A stretch of DNA of 38,899 nucleotides from Gammaproteobacteria bacterium (GTDB lineage Bacteria > Pseudomonadota > Gammaproteobacteria > Pseudomonadales > Pseudomonadaceae): positions 1 to 38,899 of the forward strand of contig JAAYFI010000052.1 in NCBI GenBank assembly GCA_012728315.1, given 5' to 3'. Both the position numbers and the translations under genes were made by a program. Each line of letters starts with the position of its first letter. Positions within the stretch are counted from its first letter, which is position 1. This document shows positions 20,140 to 28,141 of this stretch, in pieces. The notes below the pieces were generated by a model. The model did no database searches. It had not been told where the DNA came from and was given only the letters and a program-made list of their open reading frames with translations.

Positions 20140-23058
20140 ATGCACAAAGGATTAAAACGCTTAACCATAACGCTAATAAGTTGCTTAGCGCTCTATAGCT
20201 GGTTAGGTTTTTTATTGTTACCCAGCATCGCGCTCAAAGTGATCAACCAACAATTGGCGGTGTACGCCAACAGCCCTGCACAACTGCAGCGCTTAGAGTT
20301 CAACCCCTTTACTCTTGAGTTGTTTGCTTGGGGCTTTCATCTTGGTGAAGCCGACACGCCTCAGCTCAGCCTACAGCAACTCTATGGCAAGCTGGCCTAT
20401 GACAGCCTCTGGACAAAAACCCTGCACCTGCGCGATGTGCAATTATTACAGCCGCAAGCACAGGTTGTTTTGAATCCACAAGGCGAGCTCAACCTTACGC
20501 AACTCTTTAACCTCCCGAGTAGCCCTGCACAGCCTGAAGCGCCGCAAAGCAGCGCCATAGCCGTCCTCATTGATCAAATACAACTGCAACACGGCAGCGC
20601 CCGTTTTAATGATCAACGTCAACAGGATCCAGTGGATTTTCGACTGGCTGATTTAAATATCACCCTGAATGATTTCGATACCCGTCCAGCCAGCAGCAGC
20701 GCCCTGCAACTAAGCGCTCAAGCCGACGATGGCACACAACTGCAATGGCAAGGCGATATCAGCATTCAGCCCTTCACTTCACAGGGGCACTTGCAATTAA
20801 ACAATGCCAAACTCAGCAGCTGGTGGCCTTATGTGCGCGAATATTTTTCTGCGCAACTGGCTGATGGCCGTTTCAGCTTAGATAGCCATTACCAGCTTGC
20901 GCTCAGTCCAAAACTGCAATTTCAAGCCAGCCAACTGAGCGCACAAATCAACGATTTAAAGCTCAATCAACAGCAGCAGCCTTTAGCACGCCTCGCCCAG
21001 CTGAGCATCAGCAACAGCAGCTTTGACCTTATCAAACAAGAGCTGCAGCTTGGCCAAGTCAACAGTTCTAAACTTGAGGCCTGGGCTGAGATTGATAAAA
21101 ACGGTGTGATCAATTGGCAAAGACTCTTAGCCAATCCCCATACCAAGACAGAAAATAATGCCGACGCTGCCACCAAAGTCAGCACTCAGCCAGCAGAGCC
21201 CAGCAGCCGCCAAGCGCAGGCCGGTCCTGAATGGCGCATTATTGTTAAACAGGCCAAATTTAGCGAACACCAGTTTCACTTGGCCGACCACAGTCAAAGT
21301 CAGCCCGTCGCCATAGAATTATCGAAATTCAATTTACTCATCAAAGATTTTGACAGCCAAGCACAGACGCCATTTAGTGCGCAGCTGGATACGCAGGTCG
21401 GCGAACAAGGTCAGCTCAGTAGCCAAGCACAAGTCCTATTGCAGCCGCTTCAAGTTAAGATGAGCGTCAACAGCCGCGACCTTGACCTGCGCCCCGCTCA
21501 AGCCTGGATCAGCCCCTACGCACACGTGGAGTTACGCAGCGGTCTACTCAATAGCGCCCTGCAAGTGCAAGTCAGTGATGAGGCCCCGTTGCAGGTGAGC
21601 ATCAACGGCGATGCATCCGTTACCCAGCTGCATATGCGTGACAACTTGCGCCAACGTGACCTCTTGAAATGGCAGAGTGTTGCTATCAATGAGCTGCAAT
21701 ACGCGCTGCAACAAAACGCGCTCTCGATTAAAAAAATAGTGCTGCAAGAGCCCTATGTGCGCTTTATTATCAATGAAGATTTAACCACCAATATCAGCGA
21801 GCTATTGATCCCACAAGCGCCGCAAGCCCCCGTTGAGAAACCAACCAACAGCCCAGAGTTTGCTCTGCATATTGGTGGTATTGATATTAAAGAAGGCACA
21901 GCCAACTTTGCCGACTTTAGCCTCAATCCCAGCTTTGCCACGGCCATCCAACAACTCAATGGCCATATTGGCACCTTAGATAATCAAAGAAATAGTATTG
22001 CGCAAGTGGATATCAAAGGCGCTGTTGACCGCTATGCGCCCGTCACTATCAAAGGCAGCCTAATGCCTTTTGATCCTCTGAAAAAGCTGGATATTGCCAC
22101 CTCGTTTAAGCATGTTGAACTAACGACCTTAACCCCCTACTCCGGTAAGTTTGCCGGTTATCGCATCAAAAAAGGCCGTTTAAATCTTGATCTAAACTAT
22201 AAAATAAGCGATGGCAAACTCAACGCCAGCAACCAGCTGCTGCTTGAGCAGTTGCAACTGGGCGAACGTGTAGACAGTCCCGATGCCGTTGATTTGCCCG
22301 TGCGCCTGGCCATTGCTTTACTTAAAGACCGTAAAGGACAAATTGCCATTGATCTGCCAGTGCAAGGCGATTTGAACAATCCTGAATTTAGAGTTGCACC
22401 ACTGGTGTGGCAAACCTTACGCAATTTAATTACGCGCGCAGTATCCGCACCCTTTAATTTTATTGCCGGCTTGGCAACCGATAACAGTCAAGAACTCAGC
22501 GAAGTCAGTTTTCTTGCAGGCGATTATAAAATCAATGCTGAAGCGGCAAAGCGCTTAGACACTTTGGCGCAAGCATTAAAAGATCGCCCCGAGTTACGCC
22601 TAGAAATCGAAGGCGGCAGCCGCGCTGATTTGGATGGTCCGCCACTGGCGCAGTTGCGCTTAATGGCCGCCTATCAAAACGCCTGGTACAGCATCCTACA
22701 GCAGCGCGGCACTAAAATTGATTCCAGCAAAGACGACCTTGAAGTGCCCGAGAAGGAAAAAGCAGCCTTACTGGAGAGCATTTACCGCACACAACTCAAA
22801 CAGCAGCCCCCAGCGGAATGGGCCGAGCTGAAAAAAGATGAGCGCGAACAGCGCTTGCGTGAGGCCGTGTTGCAAAGTTATGCGCAAAGCCCTCTGGGCT
22901 TACGCCGTTTAGCACAAGCACGCGCCAACAGTATTAAAGAATATTTAATTGAGCAGCAACAACTGGACCCTCAACAGGTCTATTTACTGGATGCCGGCAC
23001 AGGCAAAGTCAGCGCTGATCAAGGTGTCATCAGCACCTTGCACTTGGGGAGTATGTGA
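20140..23058 (+). CDS. AsmA-like DUF748 envelope protein
   Basis: A 972-residue protein with one N-terminal membrane helix (about 7-29) and an otherwise periplasmic, beta-rich body. Repeated AsmA/DUF748-type segments are visible, for example LQLSAQADDGTQLQWQGDIS, FALHIGGIDIKEGTANFADF and APVTIKGSLMPFDPLKKLDI. Family members of this architecture are thought to help move lipids between the membranes, which for this gene is inference. The C-terminal 160 residues (YKINAEAAKRLDTLAQALKDRPELRLEIEG) look like a charged, OmpA-like helical tail. TGAGGAG precedes the ATG by nine bases. It overlaps the DUF2845 gene in TGATG. Confidence 0.85.
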   Translation: MHKGLKRLTITLISCLALYSWLGFLLLPSIALKVINQQLAVYANSPAQLQRLEFNPFTLELFAWGFHLGEADTPQLSLQQLYGKLAYDSLWTKTLHLRDVQLLQPQAQVVLNPQGELNLTQLFNLPSSPAQPEAPQSSAIAVLIDQIQLQHGSARFNDQRQQDPVDFRLADLNITLNDFDTRPASSSALQLSAQADDGTQLQWQGDISIQPFTSQGHLQLNNAKLSSWWPYVREYFSAQLADGRFSLDSHYQLALSPKLQFQASQLSAQINDLKLNQQQQPLARLAQLSISNSSFDLIKQELQLGQVNSSKLEAWAEIDKNGVINWQRLLANPHTKTENNADAATKVSTQPAEPSSRQAQAGPEWRIIVKQAKFSEHQFHLADHSQSQPVAIELSKFNLLIKDFDSQAQTPFSAQLDTQVGEQGQLSSQAQVLLQPLQVKMSVNSRDLDLRPAQAWISPYAHVELRSGLLNSALQVQVSDEAPLQVSINGDASVTQLHMRDNLRQRDLLKWQSVAINELQYALQQNALSIKKIVLQEPYVRFIINEDLTTNISELLIPQAPQAPVEKPTNSPEFALHIGGIDIKEGTANFADFSLNPSFATAIQQLNGHIGTLDNQRNSIAQVDIKGAVDRYAPVTIKGSLMPFDPLKKLDIATSFKHVELTTLTPYSGKFAGYRIKKGRLNLDLNYKISDGKLNASNQLLLEQLQLGERVDSPDAVDLPVRLAIALLKDRKGQIAIDLPVQGDLNNPEFRVAPLVWQTLRNLITRAVSAPFNFIAGLATDNSQELSEVSFLAGDYKINAEAAKRLDTLAQALKDRPELRLEIEGGSRADLDGPPLAQLRLMAAYQNAWYSILQQRGTKIDSSKDDLEVPEKEKAALLESIYRTQLKQQPPAEWAELKKDEREQRLREAVLQSYAQSPLGLRRLAQARANSIKEYLIEQQQLDPQQVYLLDAGTGKVSADQGVISTLHLGSM

Positions 23059-23357
23059 TGAAATATCTAGCCAGCATGATCTTCTGCGCGCTGCTCGGAT
23101 TGCTTAGCGCGCAAGCCAGCGCCAGCACCTTTCGCTGCGGCACGCAACTGGTGAGCTTGGGTGATCGCTCTTTTCAGGTGTTACGCAAATGTGGCGAACC
23201 AGTCAACCGCGAGGTGGTGGGCTACACCTTGGGCGAGTTTGACCGCCGTGAAATGCGCATTGAAGAGTGGGTCTACGGGCCACGCAATGGCATGCTGTAT
23301 TTTTTACGCTTTGAAGGCGGCCGCCTGACCCGTATTGACGGACGTCGCGACAGCTAA
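23058..23357 (+). CDS. Secreted DUF2845 protein, paralogue 1
   Basis: A 99-residue exported protein of unknown function. The signal peptide ends near SAQASAS. The mature part has the DUF2845 pattern FRCGTQLVSLGD...KCGEP and IEEWVYGPRNGMLYFLRFEGG, with two conserved cysteines that could form a disulphide. I choose the ATG at 23058, which overlaps the DUF748 stop as TGATG and has GGGGA seven bases upstream, over the GTG one codon earlier. It is cotranscribed with the DUF748 gene. Confidence 0.85.
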   Translation: MKYLASMIFCALLGLLSAQASASTFRCGTQLVSLGDRSFQVLRKCGEPVNREVVGYTLGEFDRREMRIEEWVYGPRNGMLYFLRFEGGRLTRIDGRRDS

Positions 23358-23460
23358 GACGCTGCTAAATACAGCACTATTGTGCACGCTGCGAATATCC
23401 GCTGGACTGCCTAGATCAACAGCTGAGTGAGTGCCGCGTTGTTTCACTCCTCGCCGCGAC

Positions 23461-23490
23461 GAAACGAAACGAAACGAAACGAAACGAAAC
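23461..23490. repeat. GAAAC pentanucleotide microsatellite (6 units)
   Basis: Six perfect tandem copies of GAAAC (30 bp), with a degenerate seventh (GAATC), lie 15-20 bases upstream of the ribosome site of the second DUF2845 gene. A five-base unit outside the coding region cannot change the reading frame of that gene but could alter promoter or leader spacing through slippage. Confidence 0.9.
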
Positions 23491-23519
23491 GAATCAATCC
23501 TTGTTAAAGGAGCACTAGC

Positions 23520-23816
23520 TTGCATTATTTTATTTTGGCACTACTGATGCTCAGCCTAAGCCCTGAGTCTTATGCATCCTCGACCTTTCGCTGCAATAGC
23601 AAATTGGTCAGTCTAGGTGCCGACAGCTACGAGGTTCGTGATAAATGCGGCACGCCGATCAGCAGCGAAGATCAAGGCGTCAAGCGCGTAATCAATCAAT
23701 ACGGCCACACCCATGAGCTCTATATTGAAGAATGGGTCTACGGCCCCAAAGGTGGCATGTACTATTTTCTGCGCTTTGAGGGCGGCTATTTAACAAAAAT
23801 ATCCAGTAGTCGTTAA
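23520..23816 (+). CDS. Secreted DUF2845 protein, paralogue 2 (TTG start)
   Basis: A 98-residue paralogue of the preceding protein. The shared frame is FRC..LVSLG..S(F/Y).V..KCG.P, then IEEWVYGP..GM.YFLRFEGG.LT.I. A signal peptide of about 20 residues ends ESYAS. The start is TTG at 23520, fixed by AAAGGAG seven bases upstream and by the signal peptide beginning at once. It has its own spacer from paralogue 1, and that spacer carries the GAAAC repeat, so the two may be separately expressed. Function unknown. Confidence 0.85.
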   Translation: MHYFILALLMLSLSPESYASSTFRCNSKLVSLGADSYEVRDKCGTPISSEDQGVKRVINQYGHTHELYIEEWVYGPKGGMYYFLRFEGGYLTKISSSR

Positions 23817-23882
23817 GCCTGTGCACTGAGCCCTTGAGTTTCTTTCAACACTTGTCAGACACCGCAACGCCTAAAAAGCAAA

Positions 23883-23916
23883 AGCCCCTGAAAATCTCTA
23901 CGATTGTCAAGGGCTT
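23883..23916 (-). terminator. Intrinsic terminator of tmRNA
   Basis: On the minus strand, AAGCCCTTG pairs with CAGGGGCT around a loop of about 17 bases, followed at once by a TTTTTGCTTTT run. It begins 14 bases after the tmRNA CCA end. Confidence 0.85.
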
Positions 23917-23929
23917 AGGTCTTGCTATT

Positions 23930-24319
23930 TGGTGGAGCCGGGGGGATTTGAACCCCCGTCCGCCAGTACTCCGCTGTCGGTACTACATGCTTAGCCGTGT
24001 CTATTATTTTAACCCTCAGCCGCCCGACGGGCAGGGTGCATTGGGTGAGTTGTGTAAGTTTTAGCCACTTCGTCCACAACGTACTACGCGGCGATTCTGT
24101 TCTATCTGACAATCATTTCGAGTTTACAGACATCCTCTGATGATTGCTGGAGCCGAAGCTACCAGGGGAGCGACTCGGCTGCTTACGCAGCTAGAGCTTG
24201 TGCTCCGTAGTTTTCGTCATTGGCAACTATAGAAGTTGCAACAGTGGATTTACGAGTTCTGTTACCAACTCGGCATGCACCTAAAGTTTTGCAACCGGCG
24301 TCGAATCCTAATCGGCCCC
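23930..24319 (-). ncRNA. ssrA: Transfer-messenger RNA (tmRNA)
   Basis: tmRNA rescues stalled ribosomes and tags their products for proteolysis. On the minus strand the 390-base RNA starts GGGGCCGATTAGGATTCGAC and ends with the tRNA-like T arm GGGGGTTCAAATCCCCC, then GGCTCCACCA. The tag frame at 24183-24224 reads ANDENYGAQALAA followed by TAA, 13 codons, against the 10 of the E. coli and P. aeruginosa tags. An inverted repeat AAAAAGTGG/CCACTTTTT (24360-24368 and 24411-24419) lies upstream. I could not fix the promoter. Confidence 0.96.
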
Positions 24320-24578
24320 AAGTTGTTACACTTAATAGGTAACGTAAGCATCCTACGCTAAAAAGTGGCTCTTGTCGATCAATCTTCCCGTACTGGGTCA
24401 ACTCTACAACCCACTTTTTTGCTTGCTTAGTAACTAAATGGGGCGCTATTGGGCTTTTTCAAGGCCTTCGCTAAAAATCTTTGCCGGCCAGTCACACCGC
24501 ACTCTAGGGTTAACCGCCATCTCAGCGTATCCGTTCTGACGCTGTTGCAGCGTTGCGCTTGCTGCACAGCATTTCGAG

Positions 24579-25166
24579 TCATGCAATCGATGCTTTAGGC
24601 TGAATACCCAAGCTTTGCAGAGCAACAATCACCTCTGCTAAAGGCAAACCTACCACCGCACTGTAACTGCCTGAAATAGCACTGACAAACACCCCGCCTT
24701 TGCTTTGAATGCCATAGCCGCCGGCTTTATCCAGCTGCTCACCGGTGTTCCAGTACCATTCCACTTCTTTACTGGTGATGGGCCTAAAAAATACCGTGGT
24801 ATTGACCCGCTGCACCCGTATTTGCTGTGCAGTTTTAATCGCAAAAGCTGTCATCACCACATGGGAGCGACCTGAAAGCGAGCGGAGCATGGCTTGCGCT
24901 TGTTTTTGATCGCCAGGCTTACCTAAGATGTCGTCTTCTAAAACAACAATGGTATCCGCCGCCAAGACAACCGCATGTTCATCATCTTGCACATGCTTAA
25001 AGCCCGCCTCAGCTTTTTCTTTAGCTAAGCGCTCAACGTAAGCCGTTGGCAGCTCATTGGTGCGTTGGCTTTCATCGATCGCAACATCAAGAACAGAGAA
25101 TTCAATGTCAGCCTGTGCTAATAGTTCGCGGCGTCTGGGCGATGTGGAAGCTAAGTACAGCGTCAT
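24579..25166 (-). CDS. maf: Maf-family nucleotide pyrophosphatase (YhdE type)
   Basis: Maf proteins hydrolyse non-canonical or selected NTPs, and the YhdE subgroup prefers dTTP and UTP. The sequence has LYLASTSPRRRELLAQ at the N-terminus, VLAADTIVVLEDDILGKP, and WYWNTGEQLDKAGGYGIQSKGG. IEGSYSGVMGLPL-like SGSYSAVVGLPL follows near the C-terminus, which fits YhdE rather than YceF. I start it at the ATG at 25164-25166, giving 195 residues. The frame extends to 25253, but those residues have no family match. Confidence 0.92.
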   Translation of the reverse strand: MTLYLASTSPRRRELLAQADIEFSVLDVAIDESQRTNELPTAYVERLAKEKAEAGFKHVQDDEHAVVLAADTIVVLEDDILGKPGDQKQAQAMLRSLSGRSHVVMTAFAIKTAQQIRVQRVNTTVFFRPITSKEVEWYWNTGEQLDKAGGYGIQSKGGVFVSAISGSYSAVVGLPLAEVIVALQSLGIQPKASIA

Positions 25167-25588
25167 ACGTATTAAACCTATGTGGTCAAATCTGTGAATT
25201 TTAGGGCGATACCCAATACAGCAAGCAGTATCCTTGCCAGCAAGCCAGATCATTGAGGCGACAAGGCGTTATAAGCCAACAACTAAAGTCATTACCGGCC
25301 TAGCGAAGCAATGGGCTGTGCCTGGCAACCCCTGAGCGCTTGCTAGACACAACACGCCTCACCATCACCGCATTCATCACTGCGCCCTTGATACAGCGGC
25401 AACACAGTAGATCTTGGCGCTATGGCTCAGCGCAGCCCTATTAACTGACCTGCACTGCACAGCACAAGCCTGATCAATAGCGACTCTGAGCATTGATGCA
25501 GCACAGCACTAGGACTTGCACAACACATAAAGCCGGATTCATGCTTTTGCAACCATGCCTCCGACTTTATTCAATACTGCAGAGTGAA
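25167..25588. other. 422-bp spacer, no feature seen
   Basis: Between the start of maf and the end of the DUF3597 gene I see no coding frame, repeat or convincing terminator. Confidence 0.5.
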
Positions 25589-25972
25589 TCAGCTCAGCAG
25601 CTCTTGGGGGATATTACCGCCATTTTCAGCGATACGCGCCAGCACGGTTTTATGCAACCAAATATTCATGCTGGCTGAATCATCCATGTATTCTGCGGGG
25701 CAACCCAACTCAATCGCCAATTCTTTACGTGCAGAAAAACTGCTGTCCAGCTCAAGCAGCTTGAGTAAGTCAACAATAGAGGTTCGCCAGTTCAGTTTCT
25801 GTGGATTGGATTTTTCACGCTCTTCAAGCTGAGCAACGACATCCACAACAGTGATGGCAGCCGTTGCGGGTGCACTGACAGTGCTGGTTGCTTCTGCAGC
25901 CGGGCTCTCAGCTGGAGCCGCTTCTGCTTTGCCAATACCTAATTTAGAAAGAATACTATTAAAGAAACCCAT
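25589..25972 (-). CDS. DUF3597 domain protein
   Basis: A 127-residue soluble protein. The N-terminus is MGFFNSILSKLGIGKAEA, then comes an Ala/Pro/Thr-rich linker (about 17-42). A compact helical DUF3597 domain follows (about 45-127), with LNWRTSIVDLLKLLELDSS, RKELAIELG and MNIWLHKTVLARIAENGG. AAGGAG lies seven bases before the ATG. The biochemical function is unknown. It diverges from the NYN gene. Confidence 0.85.
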   Translation of the reverse strand: MGFFNSILSKLGIGKAEAAPAESPAAEATSTVSAPATAAITVVDVVAQLEEREKSNPQKLNWRTSIVDLLKLLELDSSFSARKELAIELGCPAEYMDDSASMNIWLHKTVLARIAENGGNIPQELLS

Positions 25973-26108
25973 GTGTTGCTCCTTGTTTTGCTATTAAAAA
26001 AAATGGCGGTATTGCCATATTCTTTTATCGCCTGCGCGCATGCATAAGTATGTTTTACTTAGCAGCAGCGTTAGTATGCAGTCTTTTCTTTACTCAAGTT
26101 AATTATCA

Positions 26109-26162
26109 GATAAAAGGCGCGATAGGTCACCTTTTTATCTATACGACGTTGTTTTTATCTAT
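26109..26162. promoter_or_regulatory. Hairpin and direct repeats upstream of the NYN gene
   Basis: GATAAAAGG at 26109-26117 pairs imperfectly with CCTTTTTATC at 26130-26139. TTTTTATCTAT occurs twice, at 26132-26142 and 26152-26162. These could be a bidirectional terminator or regulator sites in the divergent DUF3597/NYN spacer. Confidence 0.3.
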
Positions 26163-26185
26163 CGGCATTTTTTCTGGAGTCTGTA

Positions 26186-26668
26186 ATGGAACGGGTCATT
26201 ATTCTTGTCGATGTGCAAAATATGTATTACACAGTGCGTCAAGGTTTTGCCTGTGGTTTTGATTACAACCAGTTTTGGCGTGAGGCGGCGGGCGGCCGTG
26301 AAGTGGTCAAAGCCATTGCCTACGCCACCGAGCGTGGCGATGCCAAGCAACAACAGTTTCAGAATATTCTGCGGGCCATTGGTTTTGAGGTGAAATTAAA
26401 ACCCTATGTACAGCGCAGCGATGGCAGCCGTAAAGGCGATTGGGACGTAGGGATTGCCGTGGACGCGATGGAGTTTGCCCCTTTAGCCGATGTTGTAGTG
26501 CTAGCTTCAGGCGATGGTGATTTTGCCGTGCTACTGCAGCGCATTGGCGAATTATTTGCCGTGCGCACCGAAGTCTATGGCGTTGCCGAGCTGACCGCAC
26601 TGTCGTTAATTCAGGCGGCCTCAAAGTTCATCCCCATTGAGGGGCCTTTATTACTAAGAAAACACTGA
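26186..26668 (+). CDS. NYN-domain (LabA/DUF88-like) putative ribonuclease
   Basis: A 160-residue PIN-like NYN protein. The N-terminal strand IILVDVQNMYYTV carries the first acidic residue (D9) and the conserved Asn. The middle has KGDWDVGIAVDAMEF and the third motif is VVLASGDGDFAVLLQRI. These are the acidic metal-binding positions of NYN nucleases. The fold implies RNA processing or decay, but no substrate is indicated by the context. GGAG lies seven bases upstream of the ATG. Confidence 0.88.
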   Translation: MERVIILVDVQNMYYTVRQGFACGFDYNQFWREAAGGREVVKAIAYATERGDAKQQQFQNILRAIGFEVKLKPYVQRSDGSRKGDWDVGIAVDAMEFAPLADVVVLASGDGDFAVLLQRIGELFAVRTEVYGVAELTALSLIQAASKFIPIEGPLLLRKH

Positions 26669-26812
26669 GTCATGCTGCTCTTGTGCACGGCTTGAACCGC
26701 AGAGGAACATTTTACTGGTAAGCTGACTCTAATTTTTTAGATTGCGCAGCATATATGCGCTCATTTTTAGCGCTGTGGGCTGCATTTTTATTCAATCACC
26801 TGAGAGGTGTGT

Positions 26813-27241
26813 ATGCGTCAATCCATTATGAAACCTGTTGTGGCGACCACGTTCAGTGCGTTGCTGATTTTTGAACTGAGCGGTTGCGGTACGGTTATTT
26901 ACCCAGAACGTCGCGGCCAAGCGGCAGGCAGAATTGATCCCGCTGTAGTGATTATGGATGGTATTGGCTTGCTGTTTTGGGTGATTCCAGGTCTGGTGGC
27001 CTTTGCAGTGGACTTTGCCACAGGCGCTATTTACTCGCCCTCTGGACGTTATTCTGTGGCACCTGAAGCATTAAAGCCGGCAATCAATGACGCAGGAGAA
27101 ATCGATACCGTGCAACTGCAAGAAATCATTAAGCAGCAAACCGGGCAAAACCTGCCTTTTAACCACCCAAACATTAAGCAGCATGACAGCTCACCAGAAC
27201 TGCTGAGCATGCTCAATATTGCGCCCAGAGCCTCGCTATAA
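26813..27241 (+). CDS. Small predicted lipoprotein, function unknown
   Basis: A 142-residue protein with a signal peptide and lipobox-like ELSGC, then GTVIYPERRGQAAGRIDP. A hydrophobic stretch (about 50-75, GIGLLFWVIPGLVAFAVDF) and a polar C-terminal tail follow. Similar Pseudomonas proteins are, to my recollection, carried as uncharacterised lipoproteins. I choose the ATG at 26813, with GAGAGG five bases upstream, over an in-frame GTG at 26807. Its 3' end overlaps jetD (opposite strand) by six bases, so the two converge. Confidence 0.7.
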   Translation: MRQSIMKPVVATTFSALLIFELSGCGTVIYPERRGQAAGRIDPAVVIMDGIGLLFWVIPGLVAFAVDFATGAIYSPSGRYSVAPEALKPAINDAGEIDTVQLQEIIKQQTGQNLPFNHPNIKQHDSSPELLSMLNIAPRASL

Positions 27242-28141
27242 ACACACGGGCACTAACTGCAACGGCCCTTTAAAGGCCTGTTGCCGCAAGCCTTTTTGCT
27301 GTTGGATGTTGTGCTGCACATAAGGTTTAAGTGGCTCATGCTCAGCCCACTGCTCGGCATAGGCGGCAATGCTATCGCCCAAATGCAACTGATCAGGCGG
27401 CTGAGCGTGGTCATTGGCGACGCTCAAAATAGCCTCGAAACTCGGCAGCAGTAGCGCATGGTAGGGCCCATGCAGCGCAATACTTAAACCGGCAGTGTCG
27501 TAATCACCAAAAAAAATCATGGGCTTGCCGGTCTGCGCAAAAGCGGCCATTAACGCTTTACAGGCGCGGCTTTCAAGGCCATCGCCGCGATAAATCACCA
27601 GCGCGTCCAGTGCCAGCTGCGGCAATTGATAACGCTGTGGATGATGGCTGAAATACTGATAAAAACTATCACGATTCTCCACCACCACAAGGCTTGGAAA
27701 CACCTCCAGCTGTAAGCTCTGCCAATCAATATCCATCACCCACTGGCTGGGCGCAGCAGTCACCCACTCCGGAAAGTAGGCACCGCAATTGGCTTGCGCC
27801 ATTAACACGCGACGCTCGGTCGGGATTAATCCTAGGCTTTTATGCTCAACCAGGCTGTGATCACTTTGCGCAAAACGATCGTGCTGGCGCAGATCCTCAG
27901 TTAAAGCATGCAAACCCAGCTCAGTCAGCGTTTGCTCAATGCGCGCCAATAGGTTTCGATCAAAAGTCACGGTCGTCGCCGCAAACCAAGGCTGAGTCTG
28001 CACAGCATGTTGCTCACACCAAGCCCGCAACTGCTGCATGCTGCTTTGCTGAGCCGACCGCTGCACTGTGGGCTGTTGCTTGAGCTGGGTTTGCACGCGC
28101 TGCAATACCCCGCGGACCTGTTGTGATAAATCCGGGCTCAT
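27236..28141 (-). CDS. jetD: Wadjet nuclease JetD / MksG (Toprim)
   Basis: JetD is the nuclease subunit of Wadjet, which cuts circular DNA once the SMC complex has extruded it. The 301-residue protein has a DUF2220-like C-terminal Toprim fold. Its glutamate is E155 (VVVENRDSF) and its DxD pair is D213 and D215 (FFGDYDTAGLSIA). All three metal-binding residues are present, so it looks active. The N-terminal 110 residues are a helical arm. It is shorter than the roughly 400 residues I associate with type I JetD, which suggests another Wadjet type. It is last in the operon and overlaps jetA by four bases. Confidence 0.85.
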   Translation of the reverse strand: MSPDLSQQVRGVLQRVQTQLKQQPTVQRSAQQSSMQQLRAWCEQHAVQTQPWFAATTVTFDRNLLARIEQTLTELGLHALTEDLRQHDRFAQSDHSLVEHKSLGLIPTERRVLMAQANCGAYFPEWVTAAPSQWVMDIDWQSLQLEVFPSLVVVENRDSFYQYFSHHPQRYQLPQLALDALVIYRGDGLESRACKALMAAFAQTGKPMIFFGDYDTAGLSIALHGPYHALLLPSFEAILSVANDHAQPPDQLHLGDSIAAYAEQWAEHEPLKPYVQHNIQQQKGLRQQAFKGPLQLVPVCL

